DNA from: Mimachlamys varia
Taxonomy: Eukaryota; Mollusca; Bivalvia; Pectinida; Pectinidae
Assembly (NCBI GenBank): GCA_947623455.1
Contig: OX392532.1
Span: 52,517,058 to 52,581,057, forward strand
Direction: 5' to 3'
Length of the DNA stretch: 64,000 nt
Part shown: piece by piece, positions 28,363 to 39,087 of the stretch
How the letters are laid out: each line of letters opens with the position of its first letter
Numbering within the stretch: the stretch's first letter is position 1
Position numbers and translations under genes: made by a program
Notes under the pieces: model-generated
What the model was told of the DNA's origin: nothing
What the model saw: the letters and a program-made list of their open reading frames with translations, nothing else
Databases searched by the model: none

Positions 28363-28662
28363 CTAACTGCAGACATCACACTTGTAAAATTTCTCTCCTG
28401 TATGAACTCGTAAATGCCTCTTTAAGTGAAATGATGTAAAGAATTCCTTACTGCAGACATCACACTTGTAAAATTTCTCTCCTGTATGAATACGTCTGTG
28501 TTTCTGTAAGCTAGATGATTCAGAACATTCCTTACTACAGACGTCACACTTGTAAGGTTTCTCTCCTGTATGTGATCGTCTGTGTATCTGTAGCTGAGAT
28601 GAGTAACTAAATCCCTTACTACAGAAATCACACTTGTATGCTTTCATTTCTGATTTCTCCAT
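28363..28662 (-). CDS. ZNF-D: truncated three-finger protein
   Basis: Starting at the conserved [12 protein letters not shown]et (28662-28660) the frame encodes three complete C2H2 fingers (helices YSSQLQI, ESSSLQK, TSFHLKR) and KCDVCS, then TAG where Lys AAG is expected. The exon begins at 28684 after 'tgtttcag'. The exon 1 ATG used in my model of ZNF-E and F (here 29034-29032) cannot be used: one extra T after the splice junction (GTACATTAAAGG against GTACATAAAGGC) brings a TAA into frame. May be a pseudogene or a short DNA-binding protein. Confidence 0.5.
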   Translation of the reverse strand: MEKSEMKAYKCDFCSKGFSYSSQLQIHRRSHTGEKPYKCDVCSKECSESSSLQKHRRIHTGEKFYKCDVCSKEFFTSFHLKRHLRVHTGEKFYKCDVCS

Positions 28663-29016
28663 TGACGTGTCGCCTTTAATGTACCTGAAACATGAAAAAA
28701 TGACTCGGGTGAGATTATAATGTACACAACTGTGTAAGAACATCGTGTTCTCGCCACTGTCTATTATAACTGTGCTCTATTTAACAGATAGTGCATGGTA
28801 CTGAGGAAATATGGAATTTTATTATCATATTATCACATGTGAGCTTAGATTGTAATAACTTCCTTATATATGCGCTGTAAGTATCAAATTATTATCCACA
28901 TGATTAGAAGCGCTTTTGTGTAATTTTACAAATTATATAGAGCGCTATATCAATGTTATACATTATTATTATCTGATTATTATTATGGTCCATATACACA
29001 TTTTCGGGTGACTTAC

Positions 29017-29224
29017 CGGTCTAACAACTCCCATATCCCCAAAGTGACATACAATATTTGTTATATTATACCGAATGACGGATTCTACCCAACACGACCA
29101 TATATTACGCAATAAAAACAAACCATTAGGTCAGACGTTATATTGCTCTGTGTGGAATTATGACGTCACTACATTGTACATTGTATATAACTTCATCCTG
29201 GCATTATGACGTCAAAATATATAG
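29017..29224 (-). promoter_or_regulatory. ZNF-D exon 1 and promoter with TATA and two CRE motifs
   Basis: Minus strand: 'ctatatatttt' TATA-like box (29214-29224), then TGACGTCA at 29207-29214 and again at 29161-29168, then about 140 bp of exon 1 ending 'ttagaccg' before GTAAGT (29016-29011), a consensus donor. TGACGTCA is the perfect cAMP-response element. The TSS is inferred at about 29190. The intron would be 28685-29016. Confidence 0.55.
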
Positions 29225-29879
29225 CGTCGGCCGGTAGTCCTTGGCATAATATGAGACTTATGTACATACTACATTAATATTTTATCACTCTAATTGTAAC
29301 AGCTGAGTGTTTACTAAAAAATACATCAAATCTACAGTTACACCTATTTCTTTATTTCACGTGTACGTAAACAAAAGTAACCAATTGAAAGAGATAATGT
29401 TCCTGTTACAATTTAAAACATATTTATTCACAATTCTACAGACCCAAGGGTTCACTTACAGAATGGATAAAAACAATACAACACAGGTTTAAACTATCAT
29501 ATACACCGAGTAAGACAATTCCAGCTGGTGATACCAAATACAAGTATCAAATATCAGTCAGTTATACATGCAACAAAGATTAAAAGATACGCCAAAGTAA
29601 AACAACTTGAGTTAGTGATATCAAACATACCATAAACTCTGAGAAGGATAAACGAAACATATCACTCTGGTGACGGTCAAGTTAATTAAAATTACAATGA
29701 ATTTTGTTTAAAACACTACTTCTAAAATATATTCGTAAACCGATTTGATCGTTGATTATACCAAGGGAATAAGCAAGCATTTGCTTAAGTTAATATAGGC
29801 AGTCAAAAGCACAATTGACATTCAGAAGAAATACCAAGTCTTAAAGAGGCAAATTAGTCAAACGACGAATTCCTCACTA
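29225..29879 (-). repeat. Upstream block of unit D
   Basis: Duplicated upstream of ZNF-E (34195-35100) and partly ZNF-F (37700-38055, 38925-38985): 'gtccttggcataatatgaga', 'acacctatttctttatttca'. No gene. The last 40 bp is a finger remnant of unit E. Confidence 0.8.
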
Positions 29880-30770
29880 CTCACATAACATTTGAAAAGG
29901 TTCTCCCCCGAATGCAATAGTCGGTGTCTTGTCCCCTGAATGCAAAAGTCGGTGTCTTATCCCCTGAATGCAATCGTCGGTGTCTTCTCCCCTGAATGCA
30001 AAAGTCGGTGTCTTATCCCCTAAATGCAATCGTCGGTGTCTTCTCAACTAAATGCAATAGTCGGTGTCTTAACCCCTGAATGCAATAGTCGGTGTCTTCT
30101 CCCCTGAATGCAATCGTCGGTGTCTTCTCCCCTGAATGCAATAGTCGGTGTCTTCTACCCTGAATGCAATAGTCGGTGTCTTCTACCCTGAATGCAATCG
30201 TCGGTGTCTTCTCCCCTGAATGCAATCGTCCATGTCTTCTCCCCTGAATGCAATAGTCGATGTCTTCTCCCCTGAATGCAATAGTCGGTGTCTTCTCCCC
30301 TGAATGCAAAAGTCGGTGTCTTCTCCCCTGAATGCAAAAGTCGGCGTCTTCTCCCCTAAATGCAATAGCCGGTGTCTTCTCCCCTGAATGCAATCGTCGG
30401 TGTCTTCTCAATAAAATGCAATAGCCGGTGTTTTCTCCCCTGAATGCAAAAATTGGTGTCTTCTCAACTAAATGCAATAGCCGGTGTTTTCTCCCCTGAA
30501 TGCAAAAATCGGTGTCTTATCCCCTGAATGCAAAAGTCAGTGTCTTCTCCCCTGAATGCAATCGTCGGTGTCTTCTCCCCTGAATGCAATAGTCAGTGTC
30601 TTCTCCCCTGAATGCAATCGTCGGTGTATTCTCCCCTAAATGCAAAAGTCGGTGTCTTCTCCCCTGAATGCAATAGTCGGTGTCTTCTCCCCTAAATGCA
30701 ATAGTCGGTGTCCTCTACCTTGAATGCAATAGTCGGTGTCTTTCTCCCCGAAATGCAAAAGTCGGTGTCT
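29880..30770 (-). repeat. 28-bp minisatellite, about 31 copies, unit E
   Basis: Minus-strand unit 'gacaccgactattgcattca' + 'ggggagaa'. Three units make 84 bp, so the frame repeats after 28 residues with RHRLLHSGEK in it, the same as the end of a finger plus linker. The outermost unit continues into a real finger remnant (HSGENLFKC). Open frames (for example 30013-30477) lack zinc Cys pairs and cannot fold as C2H2. Confidence 0.93.
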
Positions 30771-31247
30771 TTGCAGGTTAGACAAATAAGAACAATTCTT
30801 TTAACAGACATCACATTTTTAATGTTTCTCTCCTGTATGTAACTGTAGGTGTCTTTAATTAGCTGATTCATAAAATTACTAAACATGAAATGTTTCCCTC
30901 GTGCTTTTGTATAAAATTATCGGTGTCTTTGTCAATAACGCGATTCCCGAATTAATGTTCATTGCTACAGATACCACAGTTGTATGTTATTCCGTTGTAT
31001 GTGACGGTAAACTAGAAGATTGAGAAAATTACTTACAAAAATTATAACATTTGAAAGATTATCTTAAGTATATTCGTCTGTGTCTGTAAGTCAGACGATT
31101 TAGAAAACTCCTTACTACAGACATCACAATTTTAATGTTTCCCTCCTGTATGTAACCGTCTGTTTGTCTCATAACCCTTACTACAGGTTCTTTATTGTAT
31201 GTAATCGTTTGTGTGTCTGTAAGTTTGATGATCGAGAAAAATCCTTA
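30771..31247 (-). pseudogene. ZNF-E: decayed distal fingers
   Basis: Finger remnants between the minisatellite and the second array copy; matches 35931-36431 and part of 27200-27780. KDFSRSSNLQTHKRLHTIKN is readable just beyond the stop at 31248. Several stops and frameshifts. Confidence 0.75.
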
Positions 31248-32457
31248 CTAGATATCACACTTGTAGGGTTTATCTCCTGTATGTATTCGTCTGTGAGAAA
31301 GTAGCTGGGATGATTGAAAAAATTCGCTACTACAGATATCACACTTGTAGGGTTTCTCTCCTGTATGTATTCGGCTGTGTGAATGAATCTGGGATGATTG
31401 AGAAAATTCGCTACTACAGATATCACACTTGTAGGGTTTCTCTCCTGTATGTACTCGTCTGTGTGAATGTAGCTGGGATGATTGTGAAAATTCTTTACTA
31501 CAGATATCACATTTGTAAGGTTTCTCTCCTGTATGAACTCGTCTGTGATTCTGTAGACTAGAAGATTGCGAGAATTCTTTACTACATACATCACACGTAT
31601 ACGGTTTCTCTCCTGTATGGATTCGTCTGTGTTTCTGTAAGGTAGATAATTCAGAATATTTTTTACTACAGATATCACATTTGTAAGGTTTCTCTCCTGT
31701 ATGAACTCGTCTGTGATTCTGTAGACTAGAAGATTGCGAGAATTCTTTACTACATACATTACACGTATACGGTTTCTCTCCTGTATGAATTCGTCTGTGT
31801 TTCTGTAAGGTAGATAATTCAGAATATTTTTTACTACAGATATCACACTTGTAAGGTTTCTCTCCTGTATGTGACCGTCTGTGTCTCTTTAAGTTAGATG
31901 ATTGAGAAAATTCCTTACTGCAGACATCACACTTGTAAATTTTCTCTCCTGTATGAACTCGTAAATGCCTCTTTAAGTGAAATGATGTAAAAAAATTCCT
32001 TACTGCAGACATCACACTTGAAAGGTTTCTCTCTTGCATGAAATCGTCTGAGCACCTGAAGGTTAGAAGGGTCACGGAATTCCAAATGCATTCGTCTGTG
32101 TTTCTGTAAGGTAGATGATTGCGAAAATTCCTCACTGCAGACATCACACTTGTGACATTTCTCTCCTGTATGAATTCGTCTGTGTTTCTGTAAACTAGAT
32201 GATTCAGAATATTCCTTACTACAGACATCGCACTTGTAAGGTTCCTCTCCTGTATGTGACCGTCTGTGTCTCTTTAGGCTAGATGATTGAGAAAATTCCT
32301 TACTGCAGACATCACACTTGTAAAATTTCTCTCCTGTATGTAACCGTCTGTTTGTCTGAAATCTACATGATTTCAAAAACAAATCCCTTACTACAGGTTC
32401 TTTATTGTATGTAATCGTTTGTGTGTCTGTAAGTTTGATGATCGAGAAAAATCCTTA
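31248..32457 (-). pseudogene. ZNF-E: second copy of the finger array
   Basis: Tandem duplicate of 32458-33400. It starts with good fingers, but a run of seven A at about 31988 (six in the first copy) shifts frame inside the TSFHLKR finger. Beyond the shift, ten fingers are readable, including an extra pair (KKYSELSTLQK and YTCNVC) not present in the first copy: a 168-bp gain. Ends at the same 2-nt-deletion stop (KCDI-stop) as the first copy. Probably untranslated, being downstream of the stop at 32458. Confidence 0.8.
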
Positions 32458-34011
32458 CTAGATATCACACTTGTAGGGTTTATCTCCTGTATGTAATCGT
32501 CTGTGAGAAAGTAGCTGGGATGATTGAGAAAATTCGCTACTACAGATATCACACTTGTAGGGTTTCTCTCCTGTATGTATTCGGCTGTGTGAATGTAGCT
32601 GGGATAAATGAGAAAATTCGCTACTACAGATATCACACTTGTAGGGTTTCTCTCCTGTATGTACTCGTCTGTGTGAATGTAGCTGGGATGATTGCGAAAA
32701 TGCTTTACTACAGATATCACATTTGTAAGGTTTCTCTCCTGTATGAACTCGTCTGTGATTCTGTAGACTAGAAGATTGCGAGAATTCTTTACTACATACA
32801 TCACACGTATACGGTTTCTCTCCTGTATGAATTCGTCTGTGTTTCTGTAAGGTAGATAATTCAGAATATTTTTTACTACAGATATCACACTTGTAAGGTT
32901 TCTCTCCTGTATGTGACCGTCTGTGTCTCTTTAAGTTAGATGATTGAGAAAATTCCTTACTGCAGACATCACACTTGTAAATTTTCTCTCCTGTATGAAC
33001 TCGTAAATGCCTCTTTAAGTGAAATGATGTAAAAAATTCCTTACTGCAGACATCACACTTGAAAGGTTTCTCTCTTGCATGAAATCGTCTGAGCACCTGA
33101 AGGTTAGAAGGGTCACGGAATTCCAAATGCATTCGTCTGTGTTTCTGTAAGGTAGATGATTGCGAAAATTCCTCACTGCAGACATCACACTTGTGACATT
33201 TCTCTCCTGTATGAATTCGTCTGTGTTTCTGTAAGCTAGATGATTCAGAATATTCCTTACTACAGACATCGCACTTGTAAGGTTCCTCTCCTGTATGTGA
33301 CCGTCTGTGTCTCTTTAGGCTAGATGACTGAGAAAATTCCTTACTGCAGACATCACACTTGTAAAATTTCTCTCCTGTATGAACTCGTAAATGCCTCTTT
33401 AAGTGAAATGATGTAAAGAATTCCTTACTGCAGACATCACACTTGTAAAATTTCTCTCCTGTACGAATTCGTTTGTGATTCTGTAAGCTAGATGATTCAG
33501 AAAATGCCTTACTACAGACATCACACTTGTAAGGTTTCTCTCCTGTATGTGATCGTCTGTGTCTCTTTAAGTGAGATAAGTAACCAAATCCCTTACTACA
33601 GAAATCACACTTGTATGCTTTCATTTCTGATTTCTCCATTGACGTGTCGCCTTTATGTACCTGAAACATGAAAAAAATGACTCGAATGAGATTATAATGT
33701 ACACACCTGTGTAAGAACACCGTGTTCTCGCCTGTGTCTATTATAACTGTGCCCTATTTAACAGATATTGCATGGTACTGAGGAAATATGGAATTTTATT
33801 ATCATATTATCACATGTGAGCTTAGATTGTAATAACTTCTTTATTTATGCGCTGTAAGTATCAAATTATTATCCACATGATTGGAAGCGTTTTTGAATAA
33901 TTTTACGAATTATATAGAGCGCTATATCAATGTTATATATTATTATTATCTTATTATTATTATGGTCCATATACATATTTTCGGGTGACTTACCGGTCTA
34001 ACAACTCCCAT
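32458..34011 (-). CDS. ZNF-E: 13-finger C2H2 protein, about 406 residues, two exons
   Basis: Proposed join: exon 1 coding 34011-33994 (MGVVRP), intron 33993-33661 with GTAAGT donor and 'tgtttcag' acceptor, exon 2 33660-32458. The junction keeps frame and reads [16 protein letters not shown], then EMKAYKC. Exon 1 ATG has G at -3 and +4. Thirteen C2H2 fingers follow; finger 2 ends RIR, losing the last zinc His, and after finger 6 there is a half finger without Cys (LEFRDPSNLQVLRRFH). The protein ends at KCDI because a 2-nt deletion makes TAG in what was the next finger. No effector domain. Alternative start: internal ATG at 33639-33637. Likely nuclear DNA binding; target unknown. Confidence 0.75.
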
Positions 34012-34140
34012 ATCCCCCAAAGTAACATACAATATTTGTTATATTATACCGAATGACGGATTCTACATAACACGACCATATCTTACGCAATGGAAACAAA
34101 CCATTAGGTCAGACGTTTTATTTTGCTCTGTGTGGAATTA

Positions 34141-34193
34141 TGACGTCACTACATTGTAACTTCATCCTGGCATTATGACGTCAAAATATATAG
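34141..34193 (-). promoter_or_regulatory. ZNF-E promoter: TATA plus two CRE motifs
   Basis: TGACGTCA at 34141-34148 and 34176-34183, directly next to 'ctatatatttt' (34183-34193) read on the minus strand. Layout as in unit D but with a 10-bp shorter spacer between the CREs. Exon 1 follows to the donor at 33993. Confidence 0.55.
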
Positions 34194-34194
34194 C

Positions 34195-35100
34195 GTCGGC
34201 CGGTAGTCCTTGGCATAATATGAGACTTATGTACATACTACATTAATATTTTATCTCTCTAATTGTAACAGCTGAGTGTTTACTAAAAATACATCAAATT
34301 TACAGTTACACCTATTTCTATATTTCACGTGTACGTAAACAAAAGTAACCAATGGAAATAGATAATGTTCCTGTTACAATTCAAAATATATTTATTTACA
34401 ATTCCACAGACCCAAGGGTCCACTTACAGAATGCATAACAACAATACAACACAGGTATAAACTATCATATACACTGAGTAAAACAATTTGAGCTAGTGAT
34501 ACCAAACACAAGTATCAAATATCAGTCAGTTTAAAAAAAAGATCAAAAGATACGCCCAAGTGAAACAATTTGAGCTAGTGATACCAAACACAAGTATCAA
34601 ATATCAGTCAGTTATACATGCAACAAAGATTAAAAGATACGCCCAAGTGAAACAACTTGAGTTATTGATACCAAACACAAGTATCAAATATCAGTCAGTT
34701 TAAAAAAAGATTAAAAGATACGCCCAAGTGAAACAATTTGAGTTAGTGATACCAAACACAAGTATCAAATATCAGTCAGTTATACATGCAACAAAGATTA
34801 AAAGATACGCCAAAGTAAAACAACTTCAGTAAGTGATATCAAACATACCATAAACTTTGAGAAAGATAAACGAAACATATCACTCTGGTGACGGTCAAGT
34901 TAATTAAAATTACAATGATTTTTGTTTAAAACACTACTTCTAAAATATATTCGTAAACCGATTTGATCGTTGATTATACCAAGGGAATAAGCAAGCATTT
35001 GCTTGAGTTAATATAGGCAGTCAAAAGCACAATTGACATTCAGAAGAAATACAAAGTCTTAAAGAGGCAGAATAGTCAAACGACGAATTCCTCACTACAC
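34195..35100 (-). repeat. Upstream block of unit E with an 80-87-bp VNTR
   Basis: Copy of 29225-29870. At about 34480-34830 the segment 'caagtatcaaatatcagtca' with flanks occurs four times at 80-87-bp steps, against once in unit D. Confidence 0.85.
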
Positions 35101-35104
35101 ACTT

Positions 35105-35930
35105 AACATTTGAAAAGGTTCTTCCCCGAATGGAATAGTCGTTGTCTTCTCCCCTGAATGCAAAAGTCGATGTCTTCTCCCCTGAATGCAATCGTCGGTG
35201 TCTTCTCAACTAAATGCAATAGCCGGTGTTTTCTCCCCTGAATGCAATCGTCGGTGTCTTCTCCCCTAAATGCAATAGCCGGTGTCTTCTCCCCTGAATG
35301 CAATCGTCGGTGTCTTCTCAACTAAATGCAATAGCCGGTGTTTTCTCCTCTGAATGCAATAGGCGGTGTCTTCTCCCCTAAATGCAATAGCCGGTGTCTT
35401 CTCCCCTGAATGCAATCGTCGGTGTCTTCTCAACTAAATGCAATAGCCGGTGTTTTTTCCCCTGAATGCAAAAGTCGGTGTCTTATCCCCTGAATGCAAT
35501 AGTCGGTGTCTTCTCCCCTGAATGCAATAGCCGGTGTCTTCTCCCCTGAATGCAAAAGTCGGTGTTTTCTCCTCTGAATGCAATATTCGGTGGCTTCTCC
35601 CCTGAATGCAATAGTCGGTGTCCTCTCCCCTGAATGCAATAGTCGGTGTCCTCTTCCCTAAATGCAATAGCCGGTGTCTTCTCCCCTAAATGCAATAGTC
35701 GGTGTCTTCTCCCCTGAATGCAATAGTCGATGTCTTCTCCCCTGAATGCAATAGTCGTTGTCTTCTCCCCTGAATGCAATAGTCGGTGTCTTCTCCCCTG
35801 AATGCAATAGTCGGTGTCTTCTCCCCTGAATGCAATAGTCGGTGTCTTCTCCCCTGAATGCAATAGTCGGTGTCCTCTTCGTTGAATGCAATAGTCAGTG
35901 TCTTTCTCCCCGAAATGCAAAAGTCGGTGT
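35105..35930 (-). repeat. 28-bp minisatellite, about 29 copies, unit F
   Basis: Same unit as 29880-30770, in the same place of the duplicated segment. Its upstream edge reads LSNLQRHRLLHFGEK in the remnant of a real finger, showing where the unit came from. Confidence 0.93.
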
Positions 35931-36431
35931 CTTTGCAGGTTAGACAAATAAGAACAATTCTTTTAACAGAGATCACACTTTTAATGTTTCTCTCCTGTAT
36001 GTAACTGTAGCTGTCTTTAATTAGCTGATTCAGAAAATTACTAAACATTAAATGTTTCTCTCGTGCTTTTGTATAAAATTATCGGTGTCTTTGTCAATAA
36101 CGTGATTCCCGAATTAATGTTCATTGCTACAGACACCACAGTTGTATGTTATTCCGTTGTATGTGACGGTAAACTAGAAGATTGAGAAAATTACTAACAA
36201 AAATTATAACATTTGTAAGATTTTCTTATGTATATTCGTCTGTGTCTGTAAGTCAGACGATTTAGAAAACTCCTTACTACAGACATCACAATTTTAATGT
36301 TTCCCTCCTGTATGTAACCGTCTGTTTGTCTGAAATCTACATGATTTCAAAAACAAATCCCTTACTACAGGTTCTTTATTGTATGTAATCGTTTGTGTGT
36401 CTGTAATCTTGATGATCGAGAAAAATCCTTA
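35931..36431 (-). pseudogene. ZNF-F: decayed distal fingers
   Basis: Finger remnants with stops between ZNF-F and its minisatellite, colinear with 30771-31247. Confidence 0.75.
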
Positions 36432-37502
36432 CTAGATATCACACTTGGAGGGTTTATCTCCTGTATGTATTCGTCTGTGAGAGAGTAGCTGGGATGATTG
36501 AGAAAAATCGCTACTACAGATATCACACTCGTAGGGTTTCTCTCCTGTATGTATTCGGCTGTGTGAATGTAGATGGGATAATTGAGAAAATTCGCTACTA
36601 CAGATATCACATTTGTAGGGTTTCTCTCCTGTATGTACTCGTCTGTGTGAATGTAGCTGGGATGATTGCGAAAATGCTTTACTACAGATATCACATTTGT
36701 AAGGTTTCTCTCCTGTATGAACTCGTCTGTGATTCTGTAGACTAGATGATTGCGAGAATTCTTTACTACATACATCACACGTATACGGTTTCTCTCCTGT
36801 ATGAATTCGTCTGTGTTTCTGTAAGGTAGATGATTCAGAATATTTTTTACTACAGATATCACACTTGTAAGGTTTCTCTCCTGTATGTGACCGTCTGTGT
36901 CTCTTTAAGTTAGATGATTGAGAAAATTCCTTACTGCAGACATCACACTTGTAAAATTTCTCTCCTGTATGAACTCGTGAATGCATCTTTAAGTGAAATG
37001 ATCTAAAAAATTCCTTACTGCAGACATCACACTTGAAAGGTTTCTCTCCTGTATGTGATCGTCTGTGTCTCTTTAAGTGAGATAAGTAACCAAATCCCTT
37101 ACTACAGAAATCACACTTGTATGCTTTCATTTCTGATTTCTCCATTGACGTGTCGCCTTTATGTACCTGAAACATGAAAAAAATGACTCGGGTGAGATTA
37201 TAATGTACACACCTGTGTAAGAATACCGTGTTCTCGCCACTGTCTATTATAACAGATATTGCATGGTACTGAGGCAATTTGGGATTTTATTATCATATTA
37301 TCACATGTGAGCTTAGATTGTAATAACTTCTTTATTTATGCGCTGTAAGTATCAAATTATAATCCACATGATTGGAAGCGCTTTTGAATAATTTTACGAA
37401 TTATATAGAGCGCTATATCAATGTTATATATTATTATTATCTTATTATTATCATGGTCCATATACATATTTTCGGGTGACTTACCGGTCTATAAACTCCC
37501 AT
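36432..37502 (-). CDS. ZNF-F: eight-finger C2H2 protein, about 250 residues, two exons
   Basis: Proposed join: exon 1 coding 37502-37485 (MGVYRP), intron 37484-37167 (GTAAGT ... tgtttcag), exon 2 37166-36432, in frame as [18 protein letters not shown]. Eight complete C2H2 fingers; helices include [49 protein letters not shown] and QSSQLLS. Compared with ZNF-E the block of fingers 2-6 is missing and finger 2 is a fusion-like [10 protein letters not shown]. Same SKCDI-stop end from a shared 2-nt deletion. Probable nuclear DNA-binding protein; no effector domain seen. Confidence 0.75.
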
Positions 37503-37631
37503 ATTCCCCAAAGTGACATACAATATTTGTTGTATTATACCGAATGACGGATTCTACCCAACACGACCATATATTATGCAATGAAAACAAACCATTAGGT
37601 CAGACGTTTTATTTTGCTCTGTGTGGAATTA

Positions 37632-37694
37632 TGACGTCACTATATTGTACATTGTATATAACTTCATCCTGGCATTATCACGTCAAAATATATA
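37632..37694 (-). promoter_or_regulatory. ZNF-F promoter: TATA, one intact CRE, one mutated
   Basis: TGACGTCA at 37632-37639 is intact; the TATA-proximal site (37678-37685) reads TCACGTCA on the plus strand, losing the palindrome. TATA-like 'ctatatatttt' lies at 37685-37694. Confidence 0.5.
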
Positions 37695-37699
37695 GCGTC

Positions 37700-38055
37700 G
37701 GCCGGTAGTCCTTGATATAATATGAGACTTGTGTACATATTATCACAATATTTTATCACTCTAATTGTAACAGCCGAGTGTTTACTAAAAATACATCAAA
37801 TTTACAGTTACACCTATTTCTATATTTAACGTGTACGTAAACAAAAGTAACCAATGGAAATAGATAATGTTCTTGTTACAATTCAAAATATATTTATTTA
37901 GTTCCTAATTTCCAATTCCACAGACACAAGGGTCCACTTACAGAATGCATAACAACAATACAACACAGGTATAAACTATCAGTCAGTTATGCATTTAACA
38001 AAGATTAAAAGATACACCTAAGTAAAACTAATTGAACTATTCGTACTTTGAACTG
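37700..38055 (-). repeat. Upstream block of unit F
   Basis: Homologous to 29230-29625; interrupted by the SINE at 38065 and resumes at about 38925 ('attacaatgaattttgttta'). Confidence 0.75.
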
Positions 38056-38064
38056 GAGAGATAA

Positions 38065-38889
38065 TTTGGTTTATTTTGTTTTATGCCCTAATAACAGCCA
38101 GGGTCATTTAAGGACATGCCATGTTTTGGAGGTGGAGGAAAGCCGAAGTACACAGAGAAAAACCAATGAGGTACGGTCAGTACCGCCAAACTGTGCGTTG
38201 GAACACCTTAACCACTCGGCTACTACGGCCCAGAGATTGAGGGCTAGTGGTAGAATGTTGGGACACCTTAACCACTCGGCTACTGCGGCCCAGAGATTGA
38301 GGGCTAGTGGTAGAATGTTGGGACAACTTAACCACTCGGCTACTGCGGCCCAGAGATTGAGGGCTAGTGGTAGAATGTTGGGACAACTTAACCACTCGGC
38401 TACTGCGGCCCAGAGATTGAGGGCTAGTTGTAGAATGTTGGGACATCTTAACCACTCGGCTACTGCGGCCCAGAGATTGAGGGCTAGTGGTAGAATGTTG
38501 GGACACCTTAACCACTCGGCTACTGCGGCCCAGAGATTGAGGGCTAGTGGTAGAATGTTGGGACACCTTAACCACTCGGCCACTGTGGCCCAGAGATTGA
38601 GGGCTAGTGGTAGAATGTTGGGACACCTTAACCACTCGGCCACTGCGGCCCAGAGATTGAGGGCTAGTGGTAGAATGTTGGGACACCTTAACCACTCGGC
38701 CACTGTGGCCCAGAGATTGAGGGCTAGTGGTAGAATGTTGGGACACCTTAACCACTCGGCCACTGTGGCCCAGAGATTGAGGGCTAGTGGTAGAATGTTG
38801 GGACACCTTAACCACTCTGCTACTGTGGCCCAGAGATTGAGGGCTAGTGGTAGAATGTTGGGACACCTTAACCACTCGGCCACTGCTGA
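38065..38889 (-). mobile_element. tRNA-derived SINE with its head amplified in 12 tandem 60-bp units
   Basis: Minus strand: each 60-bp unit holds 'tggccgagtggttaagg', the pol III box A region of a Ser/Leu-type tRNA, then 'gtcccaacattctaccacta'. Only the last copy (38060-38200) continues into the SINE tail ('tcctccacctccaaaacatg', 'ttaaatgaccctggctgtta', 'caaaataaacc'). GAGAGATAA flanks it at 38056-38064 and 38890-38898, a good 9-bp target duplication. The usual box B segment is absent from the units. Long open frames on both strands follow from period 60. Confidence 0.9.
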
Positions 38890-38985
38890 GAGAGATAAAG
38901 GGATCATACCACAGTCTAGAAACATAAAATTACAATGAATTTTGTTTAGAACACTACTTTCTAAAGTTTATTCGATTTCTCTGGA

Positions 38986-39087
38986 AGAAAAAAAAACAAG
39001 AGGCCCAGAGGACCTGTATCGTTCACCTGGATACCAATGTATCCAGGTGAACGATACAGGTCCTCTGGGCCTCTTGTTTTTTTTTTG
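38986..39087. repeat. Near-perfect palindrome, 47-bp arms
   Basis: 'aaacaagaggcccagaggac' to 'cacctggatac', 4-nt centre 'caat' (39035-39038), then its reverse complement. The arm is the end of a bivalve dispersed repeat, seen singly at 42073. Poly-A/poly-T tracts flank it. Confidence 0.92.

Noticed and set aside
30013..30477. 154-residue HSGEKTPTIAFRGEDTDYCI protein as a zinc-finger gene
   Set aside because: No C-X2-C pairs, no independent exon; treated as a minisatellite derived from a finger.
38048..38938. 296- and 273-residue repeat proteins
   Set aside because: Period 60 of the SINE head array; both strands open for the same reason.
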